Source: Orthonyx spaldingii
Taxonomy: Eukaryota; Chordata; Aves; Passeriformes; Orthonychidae
Assembly: GCA_013397795.1 (NCBI GenBank)
Contig: VZTJ01000242.1
Coordinates: 662,419-726,418 of the forward strand
Length of the DNA: 64,000 nt
Direction: 5' to 3'
Shown: one piece after another, positions 48,001 through 62,740 of the stretch
Layout of the letters: each line of letters opens with the position of its first letter
How positions within the stretch are numbered: the first letter of the stretch is position 1
Notes under the pieces: generated by a model
Database searches by the model: none
What the model was told of the DNA's origin: nothing
The model's input: the letters and a program-made list of their open reading frames with translations, nothing else
Position numbers and translations under genes: made by a program

Positions 48001-51000
48001 CTCAAATGTGTTCACTTTTTTTCTTTCAATAGTTCATAGCTTGCTCGCCTCAGGTGCAAAGGGTGTGAGCCCATTCACCACAGGTGGTGTCGTTTCCCCT
48101 TTATTTCACTGAACAGGGGAAGGTTGTTACACAGGGTCTACATGGACCCCATCCCCTGACTCCAGTGCAAATTTGCCTGAAATTAGAAGTCAGCTGTGGA
48201 AATATGTCAGCCTTGGCCCTGCCAGAGGGGCTACAGGAGAACAACCCTGTATTTAACATATTCCTATGGGGATAATAATGCAGCTCCTGAAGAAACCGAG
48301 TCATGCATTTAGTAAGCCTCTGTGCTTTGGTCCTGGGTGAGCAGAGACTTCTTAGGAAATGAGACAGCTGCAGTTCCTTGGCATCCAAGCCAGAGAAAAG
48401 TCTTGTGCTGACAGCTCTATTGTTAAAAACTTCCCTAGAAGTAAATTAATCGTGCCTTTATATTACAGTTCATTACCAACCTCCTCAGAGAGCAAGAATT
48501 TTCCAAATTCCAAGTGATGTCTCTCTAAAATTGAGGATCCATGAAGTTTAGCTAATGGATTTTGAGATCTGGTTGCATAAAGGAAAAATTGAAGATATTA
48601 GTGCAACACTTTAAAATGAAAAGAAGTGTCTCATTTTGTATTTAATTTCTGTCACACACATAAGTTCAATTCTTACTAAAAGGTAATTTCACCCCAAATA
48701 GTGTTTATGACTGCAGTGTAATTACTCAGCTTAGTAAGTTTGTTTAATTCCTGAATAACTACATGTTGATATCTGGTAATAGAAACAGAAAATCCTGCAA
48801 TTCTTGGACTCCTTCCTCACTGAAAAGCAAGGCCCTCTTGTGTCAAAAACACAAGCCAACTTCACTTAACGTTTTTCTAAAGCTCCAGGAAACATAAGAC
48901 AATATAACCAGCAAGCATTGCAGAAGAGATGTGACCTGACAAAGTGAGAAACAGAGTTTTGATTAGACAATGAAATTATGCAATTGTTTATCTGTAGCTA
49001 ATAACTACCTACTGAGAGCTGCATTCTCATAGGTGCTTTCTTTCTGTAGGTGGTGAGAGCAATGCCGTGCATAGTGCTTACTCCACAGATACAGCAAAAA
49101 CTGGACATCTTATGTCTAAGATGCTTCTGTTGGCATCCTAAGTCTCCTGTAATGCGCAGGATATTGGTGCCTGCTCTGCACCTGTTCCACACTGTAGTGG
49201 TAATGTAGAGTTCTGCTTTAACCCGAGGAAGTTTGCTAGGAGGTAAAGAAAGCCCCAGAGAGCAAATTTTCCTCACTGGCCAAAGTATAAGCCGAAACAC
49301 TGCAGCAAGCTGAAAAGCAAGTTAAATTGTAAAAGAAAGTTGTTGCCCTTGTGTATTAAACAGAGCTATACTGGAGTTTGGTGTGATCACAGTCTGATTC
49401 TACTCCAATCAGGAGCAACAGAAACTGATTTGAAGTGGTAAGACAATGCTTACTTCATTTGGTACAGGTTGTTGGTTCCCCTGTGGTCAATATCGTGGCA
49501 CAGAGCAGCAGTTACCATTGCAAGGGCTTCGAGGTCTGTGTAGTAACGCTTCAGTTTGCCAGTCTGGAGGGAGACAATTTATATGCGATATGTTAGCATC
49601 TCTAATAGGAAAAGGTACCGAGTGGTGACTTCTCTGTGCTGCAGATGTCCCAGAACATCCCAGGAGAACTGAAAATATTTGTGAACTGAAATGCAATACA
49701 TGGTAGACTTAGGTTAAAATGGGAAATCAGCTGGAAAAAAAATATTTCAAACCAGACAGGCACATCTGTAGTGTTTATGTACTTGATGCACACCAGCAGG
49801 GTTGGCTACCCACTGCTACAGGAGCCTTCTGCCCTAGGATTCACCCAGGCTGTCATATGCATGCCTCCCAGTCACTGGACACAAAGTACTTTGTGAAAAG
49901 GCTCTGCATCTTTCTGGGCCATGTGATTGTCAAGATGAATCACCCTAAGGATTGTCCAGGGGTTGTAGGCAAAAGTATGCTGCCAGATGTCTGGGCAGGT
50001 GTGTGACAGATGTGTGGAACCATCTTCATTGGTTCCTGGCTGGTCAATTCCTGGTGTGGAGAAGCAGTCTCACACTGTTTTTCGTGTTGAGGTACCTGTT
50101 GCTCTGAGGATCTGTGAGAAATGGCACTTGCCATGTTCACACTAGCAATAGACTTACACCTGTGTCTGTCCTGGATGGAAATGGAAAGCATGAGCTTGTA
50201 TCCATCCCAGCCAGTTGACTTCAGCCCAGCTCTTATTGTCAGAATCTATTGGAAGAATAGAAGTCCTATAGCCTCTCTCCTCTACTCTGCAGAAGAATTT
50301 AATCTGGAATCTATTCGACACCATACACATCTGTACCTAGGAGAATTAAAGCTCTCCATTAATTGGCCAATATTGACCAAAGCTTTCTTTACGTGTAATG
50401 CAGTGACTGTCACTTCAGGCAAATGGAGACCTCGTTTAGCAGGACCTGTGCTGGGAGTGACGAACCTTTTTCCTATACTAGGGTTCAAAGGGAGCCCTGC
50501 ATACTTCCCAGGTGCAACAGAAGACCTGCTGCAAATAAAACTGTGCCACAGAATTAATCAGGATGGTGTTACTTTACCATCAGGAGTGTGAACATGGTCT
50601 GTGCAACGTTGAAGCCGTGACGCCAGTTGTGGTAAGTTATCTTCCGGTAGCCTTTGCTGACGGAGTACACAAACCTGACCAGAACCTGCCGGGGGGAAGA
50701 GGATGTTAGTGTGGGTGATGAAGCTGCTGCGTGTTCATCTTGCAATAAGGGTCGTGTACAGAAATCATGGATGAGGTTCAAACCAGCTCTACAGAGGTGG
50801 GCCCAGAAAGGGATCATCAGGCTACCCTGACAATGTTGTTAGAGAAAAGCATAGTAGAGAGTGAAAGGGCACATTAAATACAGCTTTTTTCTAGTATCTC
50901 TCTCTCTCTTTTTTTTTTTTTTTNNNNNNNNNNNNNNNNNNNNNNNNNNNNNNNTTTTTTTTTTTGGTAAGAAAAATAAAATCACAGAGATGCCTGCGCG

Positions 51001-54000
51001 GTAAACAAGAATCAGAACTGCCTAGAGAAAAAGCTATTTCAGCTTACTGTTTGTGAATCTGTTGAATTTTTGTGTTTCTCTAGGTTATCATTCATAAGAT
51101 TTGTCCCTTTGTCTCGTGATTTATTAGTACTGATATCTCTCTTAATGAGATATAGATCCATAGATGTAGAGATTAATGACATTTATATCACCAAAAGAAT
51201 TACAAGATAGGGTATTAAATAGAAAACTGGCTTTTTACCTCTGCAGTCTATTTCTCCATGTGTACTGCCTCTTGTAGCTATGCAGGTTTTCTCATTAAAG
51301 AGCAAGTTATTTATGAATAAGTATTCATTTCTTAAAATCTCAACTATAAGAGTCACTGCTTTTCACACCTCTTCCAGGGGTTAGTTGTTCCGGAGAAAAT
51401 ACTCTGAATGTTTTTAACACTGACATTCTACATGTAAGAAGCACAGAGATAATTCCCGTTCACTTCCCTCCCAGTTGCCTCGCTGCCCTTCCAGGGTGAA
51501 AACTCTTCCTGCAGTTACCCCCAGATCCCACTAGATGGAAATCGTCTTCACATGACGAGCTGAAAAATCGCCTGGGGTGCAGCAGAGCTGCAGAAATGCC
51601 AGTTTCACAGCTTCTAGGATGTTTTGAACCGCGAAAGCCGTGAGTTCGCACTTCAGGCCTTATGGGGTCCTTGTTCGCACAGGGTCACACCATTCCTGTC
51701 CACAGGTTGGTGCCAACTGCGCCAGATGAAGGTGCATCCCTGTTTGGATGGGGATGAAAAACAAAGGGACTTGCCAGAGCGGGTTTCAACACATCTTGGC
51801 TGAAAGTTGCAGGGTACATACTCTAGCAGAGGAAACAGGCACACAGGTGGGCACTCCCCATGTTGCTCCTGGCAACTGTGTTTTTACGCTGCGGCTGTGA
51901 GTGGCATTGGACACAGAAAGTGCAAGCAATTTTTGCACGGCCCCTCACCCATCCATACAGACTTCATAGCAAACCCGCAGTCTGCTGTACATCCAGGACA
52001 GGAGACCCTAGATTTTGCCAGCTCATACCTCCTGTGGGATCTGGAACTTTTTCACCACGCCAAGCTCGTAGTACATCTGAATGCCACACTTCACCAGCTC
52101 AAGCTCAGTGCAGTCAAAATCAGAGAACCTGAACTCATAGATTTCAAACTTAGTGGGCCCTGGGAGTTCTTCTTTCTGTAAGAGAGGTGAGCTGGTTTAT
52201 TGCTGTGCTACTTATGTCATTCCGAAACTTTGCTAAATAAAAATATATCAGTCTGATGCCACTTTTCTTTTAGAATATCACACTTCAATAGCCTGAAATG
52301 AAACTTTTCATGATAACCCCATTAGTGGAGGAAAAGGGAGGGCAGTTCTGGTTGAGTGCAGGAAATACTGTTTGTTTCCTGTTAAGCACTTGATTTTATG
52401 TAGTTTGAAGACTCAAACTGGGGGAATACTTACAGCCCTCTTTAATTACTCTGAAGAACAAAATGCATGACAAGCCAAGGTGGCTGATGTGTTTCCAGAT
52501 GGACTTTGACTCCCTTGAGATGAAGTGGCAGAGAGCAGGGACTCCCCTGGAACTGGCACAAGGCACTTGCTGACACATGATAATGATAATCTCAAACTCA
52601 GGCAGCAGAGGAGGGCAGGGTATGCTTTGCCTTCACCCTTCACCAGATAAGAGTGTGCTGATATTGGGAACTCTTCCCTACATCTATGCAGGCAATATTT
52701 GCTTGCCAGGGCTGTTCTTTCCAGTAGCGCACTGTCCTTACCAGAATGCTTGCCAGCTCCTCTTCATCACACTCACTTGGCTCCTTCCCCAGCTTTTCTC
52801 GTGTTGGCTGCAAAGAGCATGGGTGTGTTAAGCAGGCAACTGAACCCCACTGTGGACTTTGCACTGGGCAGCCTTGGGGCAATCTAGGGCAGCTGTCATA
52901 TGCAAATTATGCTTCTTTCCTGGACCTTACTTCAATTTCTTGTCTTTCAACACATTTTTCCTGGTAGTGTTCTCCCTCTTCTCGATTTTGTTTTGTGTTT
53001 CCCTCACTTGCAACTGTCCCCCTAAAGCCAGTGTTGCAGCTGGGTCCTCTAACTTCCCATCCTCAGCACTAAGGAGGTTTTGAGGGATTAGTCAGTTTCT
53101 GTCCCACCCTTACAGCCCTGCCCTGAGTAGCACCTATGTAAGCCCGCTTCCAAGGCTGGCTTTGCTGAGGAAATTAGAAAGAACATAGTGGCACAGTGTG
53201 CCAAGGTGGAGGGCAGACCACAGAACCAAAAGATAGACTCATTCTGCCCCTGTGCAATTACAAGGGCCCAGGTTCTGCCTCCACATCATGGTGGGTGGAA
53301 GCATTTCTGTGAAATAGGAGACCTGTATCTGTGCCATGGGTCATGAGTCAGGCCAGCACACTTGGGTGTGTGCTTCACGTTGCGAGGCATTACCAGAATT
53401 TCCTGGATTTCATCCTTGTCACATTTCACGTGGTAGAGCACCATGTCCTGAGCAATGTCCTTACGGTTCTCCAACTTGTTCATCTTATCATATGTGTCCG
53501 TGTTGAGTACAGACCAACCCAGGAACTGTGTCAAGGACTTGGTGAGGGGAAGAGAAGGAAACAGTGAAGTAGCCATAACATCTGTTCCTCAAGGACACAG
53601 ATATATGACACTGCATGACATATTTTTGAAGAAACACAAGCTTGACTTTGGCCACAATTCTAGCAATGAGCAACCATGTCTTTGCACCTAACTGCAACTT
53701 GCCTCTCTGCAAAGCAGCTCCCCAGCTGTTGAATCTGCCAAGGCCTGGAGACCAACCTCCATACTCTGGAGGCTGGAGGACCTTCTGTCCAGTTCAGGGT
53801 ACAGAAAACTATTTCTGTGTTGCTGCAGGTCTCTCCATGCCTGTGGAAAGGTGTCTGTCACAATGGTGACCACAGGTCGGGAACCCTCATATCAAAGGAG
53901 TGCAAGGTGGTCTCATCACCTCTCATGTGTTTACTCACATCCTGTGTTTGCTTTCAACTTGTTTGCTGTCCAGTGGCCAATTCAAACTGATTTTTTTTCC

Positions 54001-57000
54001 CATGGTCTTTCTTGTTGATAATAAAAGTCTATTTCAGGAAATGTCCTGATTGATAACAGATACCAAGAGCTAAATACTTACATTTTGTTGAAAGTAGGAT
54101 AGGAGCATTTCTAAGCAGCAAAGTCTTTAATCACAGCCACTGTTGGTAGATTTAATAGCTGGCCTCCCTTTGTATCCTAGCTACATAGATAATTTCTGTG
54201 TAATTTTTTGAGGGACTTGCCCAGCCAGTGAGACCCAGCTGTCAGGTATGTGATCACAGATCAGAATGGTTGTGTTGGCACACAGTAGCTGCTCATGGCT
54301 AGGTGTACAACCCAAGAATGCTGAAATGAAATCACATGAACGTAAATGGGTTTCCCATACCAAACTCCCCCAGTATTTCAAACAGTTGCTTTCAAAATTT
54401 TCAAGCTGATGTGTAACACCTCTCTAAGCAACAAGGACACCCACTTAGCTGCAAAACACTAGGGATTCTTTGCAGGTGTACATGGAGCAATAGTGATCTC
54501 TTTAACCATATACATTTCTTCCAGCAAGAAACTATACCTCCATAAGGGTTTCATCCTGTTCATCAAATGGTTTCCCATCTTTTCTGTTATAAAATGTGAC
54601 AACGCCAACAATTTCTTCCCTTTTATTCACTATTGGCATGGAGAGAACGTTTTTGATAGTCCATCCTGATTCATCTACAGGACCTTCCTTGAAGGAACAG
54701 CAAGCAGAAAGACATCATGTATTTAATATGTTTTTTAAATACATGAGCACTCCAGTTTTCCATAAAGACTACAGGCAAAAGAAGTATTTGTACGCCTAAT
54801 ACGAATTCTACATTACATTTCTGAAAAAAACCCCAAATCCTTGATAGAACTGAAAGTTTTCACAATACCTGAAAATTAAACATTTCATCTGCAGCAGCAT
54901 TCATAATGTTGCAAATCTAGGGGATCACACACAAGAAAAAGTATTACAATATGGGCAATGAGAAGTTTAATTGCCGAAACAAAGGACTGAATTGCTGAGA
55001 AAGCAGCACGAGTATTATTTCATCTTAGAAAGACTTGATGAATCCTAGGTTAAGTACTTACAAATCCACTTTCAGCCACGTAGGCTGGCAGTCCAGTAAC
55101 TAGTGCCCAGTGATCCGGGGTAGGATTTCTAATGAAAGAAAAATGTGTAAGGGAAATGAAAGATATATGTTTACTGAAGAAAGATCATGGAGCTGAAGTA
55201 TGTTCAGCTGATTGCATAATCCAGGTTTAGACCTGGAACCCCCAGCCCATAAACAGTCCTGTTACTTTCAAAGGATTCATGTGCACAAGCAAAATTTTTC
55301 CATGTAAGTAAATACTTTACTGTCAGGGATTCAAAACAAATTAACTGATAAAATATCAGTCTACAGAGACTTAACAAAAAGTCATTCCTGGGAGTGAGGG
55401 CCATGTTTCAGACCTTCAACACAGAGAATGGTAAAAGGAGATTCCTGGTTAAGGATGTCTGCCAGTCTGAACTTTGAACACTGCTGTACCCAAGAAATGG
55501 GGGCCTTTTTTGCAACACATACACTAATGTAAAGCAGAGTTACCAGAAACAGGCAAAACTTCTCTTATGTCAGATTTGCCTAAGCTGCCCAAGGCTTCTC
55601 TGAAAAATTCAGTGGCAAGAAGAGAGGACAGCTCTCAGAAAAAAGGATTTCCAATGTGACAGGAGGGGAGAAAAGGCCAGAGGTAGCCTTAAGATGGGGT
55701 CAGTGATAGAAGGATTGGAGAGAAGGAAGGAAGCCTCAACACAAGGGCATCCTGAATGGGGCTCACTCACTGACACAGGGAAGGCATGGAGGCAGGGAGA
55801 GTGGAAAACTGCAGGCAATCAAGACAGCACATTTCTGCATCTAAAAACGATCGCTGTTTGCAGCGAATTTTGGAGCCTGGCTTCAAAGTCAGGGTCCCGA
55901 TGCCCTTGAGGAAATCTTTATCCCATGGAAATGTGAATTGAAGTACCAACTTACATTCCGACTCTCAGTCTTCTTTCAGTCCTTTGCATTTCTCCACATG
56001 GATGTCTTTAAACCATGGGGAACCTTGTTTTTAGCTACACCCACTGTCAGTACCTAGCATACAGGGACTGGGCACTTACGGAATGACTTTAATGTCTTCC
56101 TTTCCATGTAATATATAATCAATGACCTTGTAAAAGACTATTTCCTACAAGTAAAAAAAAGAGTGGCGTTAAAATGAGTGGTGAGGGAATCCATCCAGAC
56201 AGGAGAGAGTTAAAGAAACCTTGTTTTCACGTACCCTGCCGTCCGGGGTTCGAGGTCCTGAGTAGGGGGGTACTTCTCCCAACAGGACTGGCCACAGGTC
56301 AAAAAATTCCTGGTTTTAAAATTTTAAAAGTATTTTTAGAGTAGAAAAGTGCATTCTGTCTCGAGTCTCAACGTAACCATTGCTCTACCATGCTAGTTTT
56401 GGTGTTGTGTAAACAAGGCATGAAATAATAAAAGTAATTCGATACGAGGCAGCAGAACGATACCCAAATATCCAAATCTGGAAGTGTCAGTTGCATTTAT
56501 ATGGCTGCATATAATAATATACTGCCAAAACACAGAGTGCTGAGTCATTCAGTAAACAGCAAGTACTGGCTGTACTCAGAGCAAACAGCTATGACAATGT
56601 TTTCATGTTCCTCATTTTCCGGAGTGCGACTATAGGCTGACCTACTACTTGCCAGCTTCAAGAAGAAGTGGAATATTTCTTTTGCTTTCTTTTTCCTTAG
56701 GCTACATTATTATGTTGATCAAAGTGTCTTTACTTACACTAGTCGTCTTCTAATACACCTCTTCACAAGACAATATGCTACAAGAGCTCTGTCAGCAAGA
56801 TGGTCAGCCTGACTATGGGATAAACAGGGCTCCACTGACAAGGATGTAAGCTTGTAACCCCCACATAAACTTTGCCAGTGGTGCAATCAATCAGACCCAA
56901 TCAGAGGTAACTTCGATTCTGTCAGCTTGTTTTCATGAAACAAAATTTCATCTAAAAACCTGGATATCATGAGCATGAATGAGTCCTTGAAGAAGGTGGC

Positions 57001-60000
57001 TGCTTTGTTGGTGGGGGTTCCACAGGTGTCTCCCTATACTTCTGACACCTACAGACTTCGTGAGGTTTAGTTTGTGCTGCAGGCTTTGACCAGGATTGCC
57101 AAAGTCAGACATATCGTCCCCTCCTATGTCTTCCCAGCCTCAGACAGTCCCATTCCAGTGATAAGCTCTTCCCCTTTCCTCTCTTTTCATTAACCCATTA
57201 TCTTAATCTTTGCACAATAAAAAATGCCAACTAAAGTAAGAATAGTGGCTCAAAATTATCTCACACTTTTACTGCCTCAGTAAATCTTACCTGCATGCAT
57301 CATCCCTCAGCGGACAGCAGCAACCAGAAAGATACACAGCACACCTGTGAACACTCACCTTCTGCTTTGTCATGTCCAGGAGACCGACCGAGTAGCGGTC
57401 ACAGTTCAGGTATGCCCTCACTGTATAAAAAGCCTTGTGGAACTGCCTCTCAATGTCCGTCAGTTCCTCGAAAACCTTGTTAGCTGACCACAGCAGCACC
57501 TGCAGGATAAAATCAAAATGTAAGCACAGCCTTTCCTGGGGAGATGGACTTCCCAGATGTTGGGTTACGGTTCCTGAAAAGAGCTGGAAACCTACATTGC
57601 TTGTTCACACTGGGAATTACTAGGCAGGAAGAGTCAGGTCATCACAGTGTTATGTAGAAGTCAAGTGTTATCAATACAGCAGAAAAAAAGTAGCAGTGTC
57701 AGGCTACTCCTGAGCTGTCCCCACTTAAATTTTATACTCATTAGTAAAATCTTGCATCCAGAATCAGTTACCACCAAAAGTGGTGCAAATTCCAGAGGCT
57801 GGTGTTTGAAATATATGAATGAACACTTTCCTCAAGGCCTTTGAGCAGTTTTTTGTGTGTGCATCAGCCTATGATCCTTGTCCCCATCTTCTGGCCTACA
57901 GATGTACCTTTAAGAAAGCTGTTGCTTTAGGCCCTTTCATGTGTAAAAGCAGAGGTCACACAAATATTACTCTGAAATGGTAAGGTAGGCATCTACACTC
58001 TTGCTTAGCTCAGCCAATGCATGTGTACCTCTATCCAAGGTGTGTGCCTGGCTTTCTGACTCCAGGAGATGTGAGGAGCCGTGCTTCAGGAGCACTGAGA
58101 GCTGCAACCTGAAGCAGACCAGACCTGTGCCTTGAACAGGAAATACTGTTACCTGACCACAATCAGAAAAAGTGTGCCTCATCTCTTCACTGGATACCAG
58201 TAGATGTTTTTGAGCAGTTCTGAGCTGCAGTGGTCTCTGTTTCCAATCCATAAACTGGGACAACTCTGACACTTGCATGATGTCTGAGTCGTTCAATTAT
58301 CAGTACCCCTCAGATAGGATAGTGGTGTTGTCATACAAACCATTAGATGAAAATGAGCAGCAGTTAACTTTTTGGCACTTTACAGCATGCAATAAGTAAT
58401 GCTGAAAGCCACAAGCCCAGTAAGAAGGACTGAGAGAAACAGCTGAAAAATCTAAGTCAAAGAATGATGTAAAAAAGTTGGTCAAAATGTATTATATGGT
58501 CTCCTAATAAGACTTTTACACAATATCTGAGCACAAGCAGACTGAACTGTCTTTGCACAAACCATTTTAGCCCCATTATCACCCAGTCTTTTCTGTTGGG
58601 ATTTGCAATATTAAAATCCTAGACCATTTTTGAGAATGTCATTTGCTCACTCTGTACTTCAGTACTTTAGATTCTAACACAATGAACAATAATAACTTCC
58701 ACACAGCCCTTAAGAGCTATATTAGTCAAAGGTTTGACATTTGACCTATTGGCAGAACTAGAGCAGTGTGTCCTGCATCTTGTTTTTGGTTTCCTCCCTT
58801 TCTGTGGGATTTGCTCAGACAGCAGTAATATAGGAACACAGGACTGCTGGGTTCAGTCTCAGACCAGAAGTCTTTCAATATTTTGGGGTTCCACTTTGTC
58901 TTCTAGCCCCTTTTTTACCCTGACTAGTTCTACTGCTAAACTCCCAACAGAAATGAACCTTTGCTAGTTCTACTTTAGTTAACTATTCATCATTGCTGAT
59001 GGCTGTATGACTGGACCATCATTCATGTTTCTGATAACTGAAAAAAATTAGGCAAGGCATAATGAATTAGAAAGTATAAGTGCTGTCTCAAAGTGTCAAA
59101 ATAAACTTTCATTCTGCATCTGTTTTGATAAGACAGATATTTATTCTCCATGGGAATCCCACTGGAACATAGAGTGTGGCTGCCATGAAGCACAGGTGCA
59201 ATTCCATGTCCTCTTCAGTGACAACCATTGCCTGCTGCACAGAGTGATTGCAAGGATTCCCATCCATCCCAATAAATTTGAGAGTCCTATTGTAACCCAA
59301 GTAACAGAAAAGAAAGATGCCTGAATTATTTATATTCAGAATATCCTAAACCCCTAATATATGCTCTTTTCTTCTGATGGAGGCCAATACCAAAGGCATA
59401 TGACAACCATTTTACGGGCTCTAAGAGGAAATGCAATAGCTCTTTCTAATGAGCAGGTAAGGAAAAAATACCACATTCTTAAGTGGTTCGGAAAATCTCT
59501 TGGTGCTGCTATCTGAAGTGGTGAAATGATCCAAGAGTGTTTCACAGCCTCAAGTCAACAAAGCATCTAGAGGTCAGTCCTGCCGAAACTCGTGCCACTG
59601 CATCAGATCCTGCAGTTTCACCAGCAGCAGCAGAAAGAGAGAGTCATGAAGGATTCTGGGAAAGAAACAGTATCTGAAAGCAGTTGAGGGCATCTTTTTC
59701 TTTCTGCTCTTCAGGAACAAATCTCTGAAGAAGATCAGATTCACCTTTTAAATCAGAAGAATGTATTCATTTGATTTTGGGATAGCCGATCTGCATTTTC
59801 ATTCTTACCTGGCCTCTTCGAGTCTCACAGTTGTGAAGATAACTCAAGTGATAAATTTTCAGGTTCAAGGATGCAAAATTCAGATACTTGAGAAAAAGCT
59901 GAAAAGGCAAATTGTGAGATTGAATTGAATGCAGTAGCGACCTCATGTGTACTGTATTTCATAACACTGCTTTACAAGCAGCAAGGTAATTTCCCGGGAT

Positions 60001-62740
60001 AAATGTTTTGCTTTGTGCATGCCATGCCATGAGGCTTACCCCACGGTATCTTCCCTGAAAGATCTGAGATAAGCATTCTCATTAGAAGCCTCTTTTATGA
60101 GAATGTGAGTGCTTTTTAGGGAAACTCACATCAGTGCAGCTTCACTAAAGCAGACATCACCAGTGTAAAAGAATCTCTGCTACATGACAAAAGTAACAAC
60201 TCTTGGATAGGAATTCAGCTACTGACCACTTACTGTTTCATCAGAGCTGGTGAAGTGTGGGCCATTCAGCTTATTTATAGCCACAATGACAGCAACCAAA
60301 TCTTTGCCATTCAAGATGGGTGTCGCAAGGATATTTTTGGTAGTGTAGTCGGTGAGCTCATCAACAAATGGGCTGAACTGGGCACACTGTTTAACAGAGA
60401 ATTTACAAATAAGCATTTTCCACAATTTGTGTAGTCTTGTAACCAAGTCAAAGCACAGTCCCTGAAAGTAAGCTACCTAAAGAAAGTTTTGTTTAAAAAT
60501 TTGTTTAAAAATTACTGAGGAAAAGATATTAATTAGCAGAAAATTGGACAATGTACAGATGACAAAGCTAATACCAAGAGCAGAAACTGTGGCTTTTGAC
60601 TGAAACACATGCACTTTTAATTTTCTGTGAAGATCTTGCAAATCATAAGCTTTAACATGTTAAACTCTCTCAGAACAAGGGGGCTCTTCACTGGTTATTC
60701 TCAGATCAATGACATTCTTCATAGTACCTCCTCCATCCTTTCCTCTGACATCTTGTTAGCACTGCAGAGTGGGTAGAGCCAGGTAGCAATGAACAGTCAC
60801 AGTGTATAAACCAGTGCAGCCACTGGCAAGTTCACTCATCCTCATTTTTCTTCTGCTTTTACCATGACACTTGTTGTCAGCTTGCAGCACTACCCCTAGT
60901 TTCTCTTGAAAAGAGAGAAATAATACTACAGGGAAAGCAGATGGCCAATCGCTTCACCTGCACAGGGCCATGTTGGTATCATCATCACCTGCCATGAGGG
61001 AGTGCAGGGGTGGTCTTGCTGGCCAAAGATCTTCTCCCTGCTCGGGTGAATAACTTGCCATCTATAAGTCCTTCTGTTTAGGTTAGGAAAAACCACACTG
61101 TTCTGATCATATTCAGAGGGTTGCACCAGAAAGAATGATCACTCCCTAATGCATCTTCTCCCCATACTTTCCTCATGGTTGGCCTTTTCTGCCAAATGGA
61201 GTAGACCAAGCATTTCATCTCTGGGTCTTTTTCAAAGGAATCATTTTATGGTAATGTCTAAAAACACTAGAGTTGGAGTGCAGCACTTAGCTCACAGCAC
61301 TGAAATCCTCATGTATTTGGAGAAACATCAGAAACCAAACAACTTTAAAAAGTTTAAGTCATATTCTGACACTTTCCCCAACACCAACAATACCCCCAGC
61401 AAAAAAACCAAACAAACAACATGTTGCAGAACCAAAGCAGTCTCAGGGTGTTCTGTGGAAGACAAGGAAGGTTTTGCTGAAGGGTTGGGATATGCCTGCA
61501 TTGAGCAACAAACGAATGAATAAACAGATGGTCTCTTTGTAACTAGCAAACAATAGATGGAGTAATCCCAAATGTCATATTTGGGTCACATTGATTTTAG
61601 TTTTGTACCTATGATTAGAACAAGCAGATTGTTGTTCCTGCCATCCAGGTTTACATGATTGAACCAGAAGTATGGGGAGTAAATACTGTCATGAAGGCAT
61701 AAACATAAAACGTTAAAATCCCTCAGAACCCTCCTGATATTGCAGACTGCAATTTTTGCTGAAAGTTTTCTTGGTCAAAGCTTGTCTCTTGCTGCTTCTT
61801 ATGAAGATCACCCATACACAGGTTGCAGTTAACACACCTGCTCTGGGGTCCACTCCCTCTGTTTGGTAATAATGCTTCTAAATGCCCTTAGCTAAAGCTT
61901 TATCACAGCCAGCATTTTCAAAGGTCTTTTGTAGTGGAAAACCCTCTTTGGACTCAATATAAAGGATTTCTCTGTCTTTGCCACTTACTCATAGAATATA
62001 AATTGTGAGGAAAATTCCATGTGCATTCAGTGCAGATCTGACTGCCTCACTCTCCTCCATTGGACTACACGTGATTTTTTTTTTTTTAAGTTAGACAGGC
62101 AAGGTGTAGCAGTGCACTGCTTGCAGGCATTAAGACCTGGTGTAATCAATTTGCTAGGTTTCACCTCACTCCATAAAAGAAATTGAAAGCAACTTTCTGA
62201 CTTGCTGCTGGTTTCTAGTACACAGCTACTATACCACAAGAGCTTTGACCAAGCACTGAGGTGTGCTGTTGCCTCCTGACCCCTGTGAGCCTCTCTTCTC
62301 CCCAGATAGTGAATAAATGACAAACATACCTCATGGACATCCTTGATGTTCATGGTTTTCTTGGTCTGAGCAACATGGCCCACAATGCCTATGTCCAATG
62401 GGTAGACAATCTCGCAGTCTGGGGAGACCAGGCATTCCTCCAGAGTACTTCCCTCTTGGATGTTGAAAAGCCTTGTTGCCAGTTCAGGAGTGCCATTTCT
62501 CTGCCTGTACATGAAAAGACTACAGCGGTCAGCATGAATAAGGGATCTGATTCTTCTCAAGGTCTTGAAAACAACTTTCTCCATGTTGATGCTTTCTTGC
62601 ATGTCTTGGATCAACTCAAAAAGTATTTCACTCTCATTGTTATCCCAGGTCTCTGTTTTTAGTTTCTTCTCAAAGTACTGCTTTGCAAAAGCAGGGTTGC
62701 CATCAAGAAACTTCTCCACGTCGTCTTCACTAATGCTCAT
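42082..62740 (-). CDS. PDE6B: rod cGMP phosphodiesterase 6 beta subunit, 22 exons, 836 aa
   Basis: Catalytic subunit of the phototransduction phosphodiesterase of rod outer segments; hydrolyses cGMP when transducin removes the gamma subunit. Coding exons: 62740-62330, 60386-60234, 59898-59809, 57499-57359, 56309-56235, 56144-56080, 55128-55062, 54916-54869, 54687-54538, 53537-53394, 52807-52742, 52175-52029, 50685-50578, 49563-49454, 48568-48481, 47933-47833, 46422-46315, 45613-45550, 44781-44707, 43798-43715, 43434-43278, 42140-42082. Total 2511 nt, no internal stop, every junction in phase. GAF-A spans about residues 55-205, GAF-B about 235-415 and the HD phosphodiesterase domain about 465-800. 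Metal-binding motifs are H538NWRH and H578DIDH. The last exon gives GEITCNGGTAPASKTCSIL; the CSIL box predicts geranylgeranylation. The start MSISEDD matches human MSLSEEQ; an upstream in-frame ATG at 62788 is judged 5' UTR. Against human (854 aa) the linker before GAF-A is about 19 residues shorter. Exon 15 has a weak donor, GTTGGT. PDE6A was excluded by the MSxSE start, the VAQTKK segment and the C-terminus. Confidence 0.97.
50897..50965. repeat. (TC)n and poly-T tract around an assembly gap in PDE6B intron 12
   Basis: A TCTCTCTC run leads into at least 15 T's, then 31 N at 50924-50954, then a further T run. The gap is a collapsed homopolymer and does not touch an exon (exon 13 ends at 50685 and exon 12 begins at 52029). 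Confidence 0.9.
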
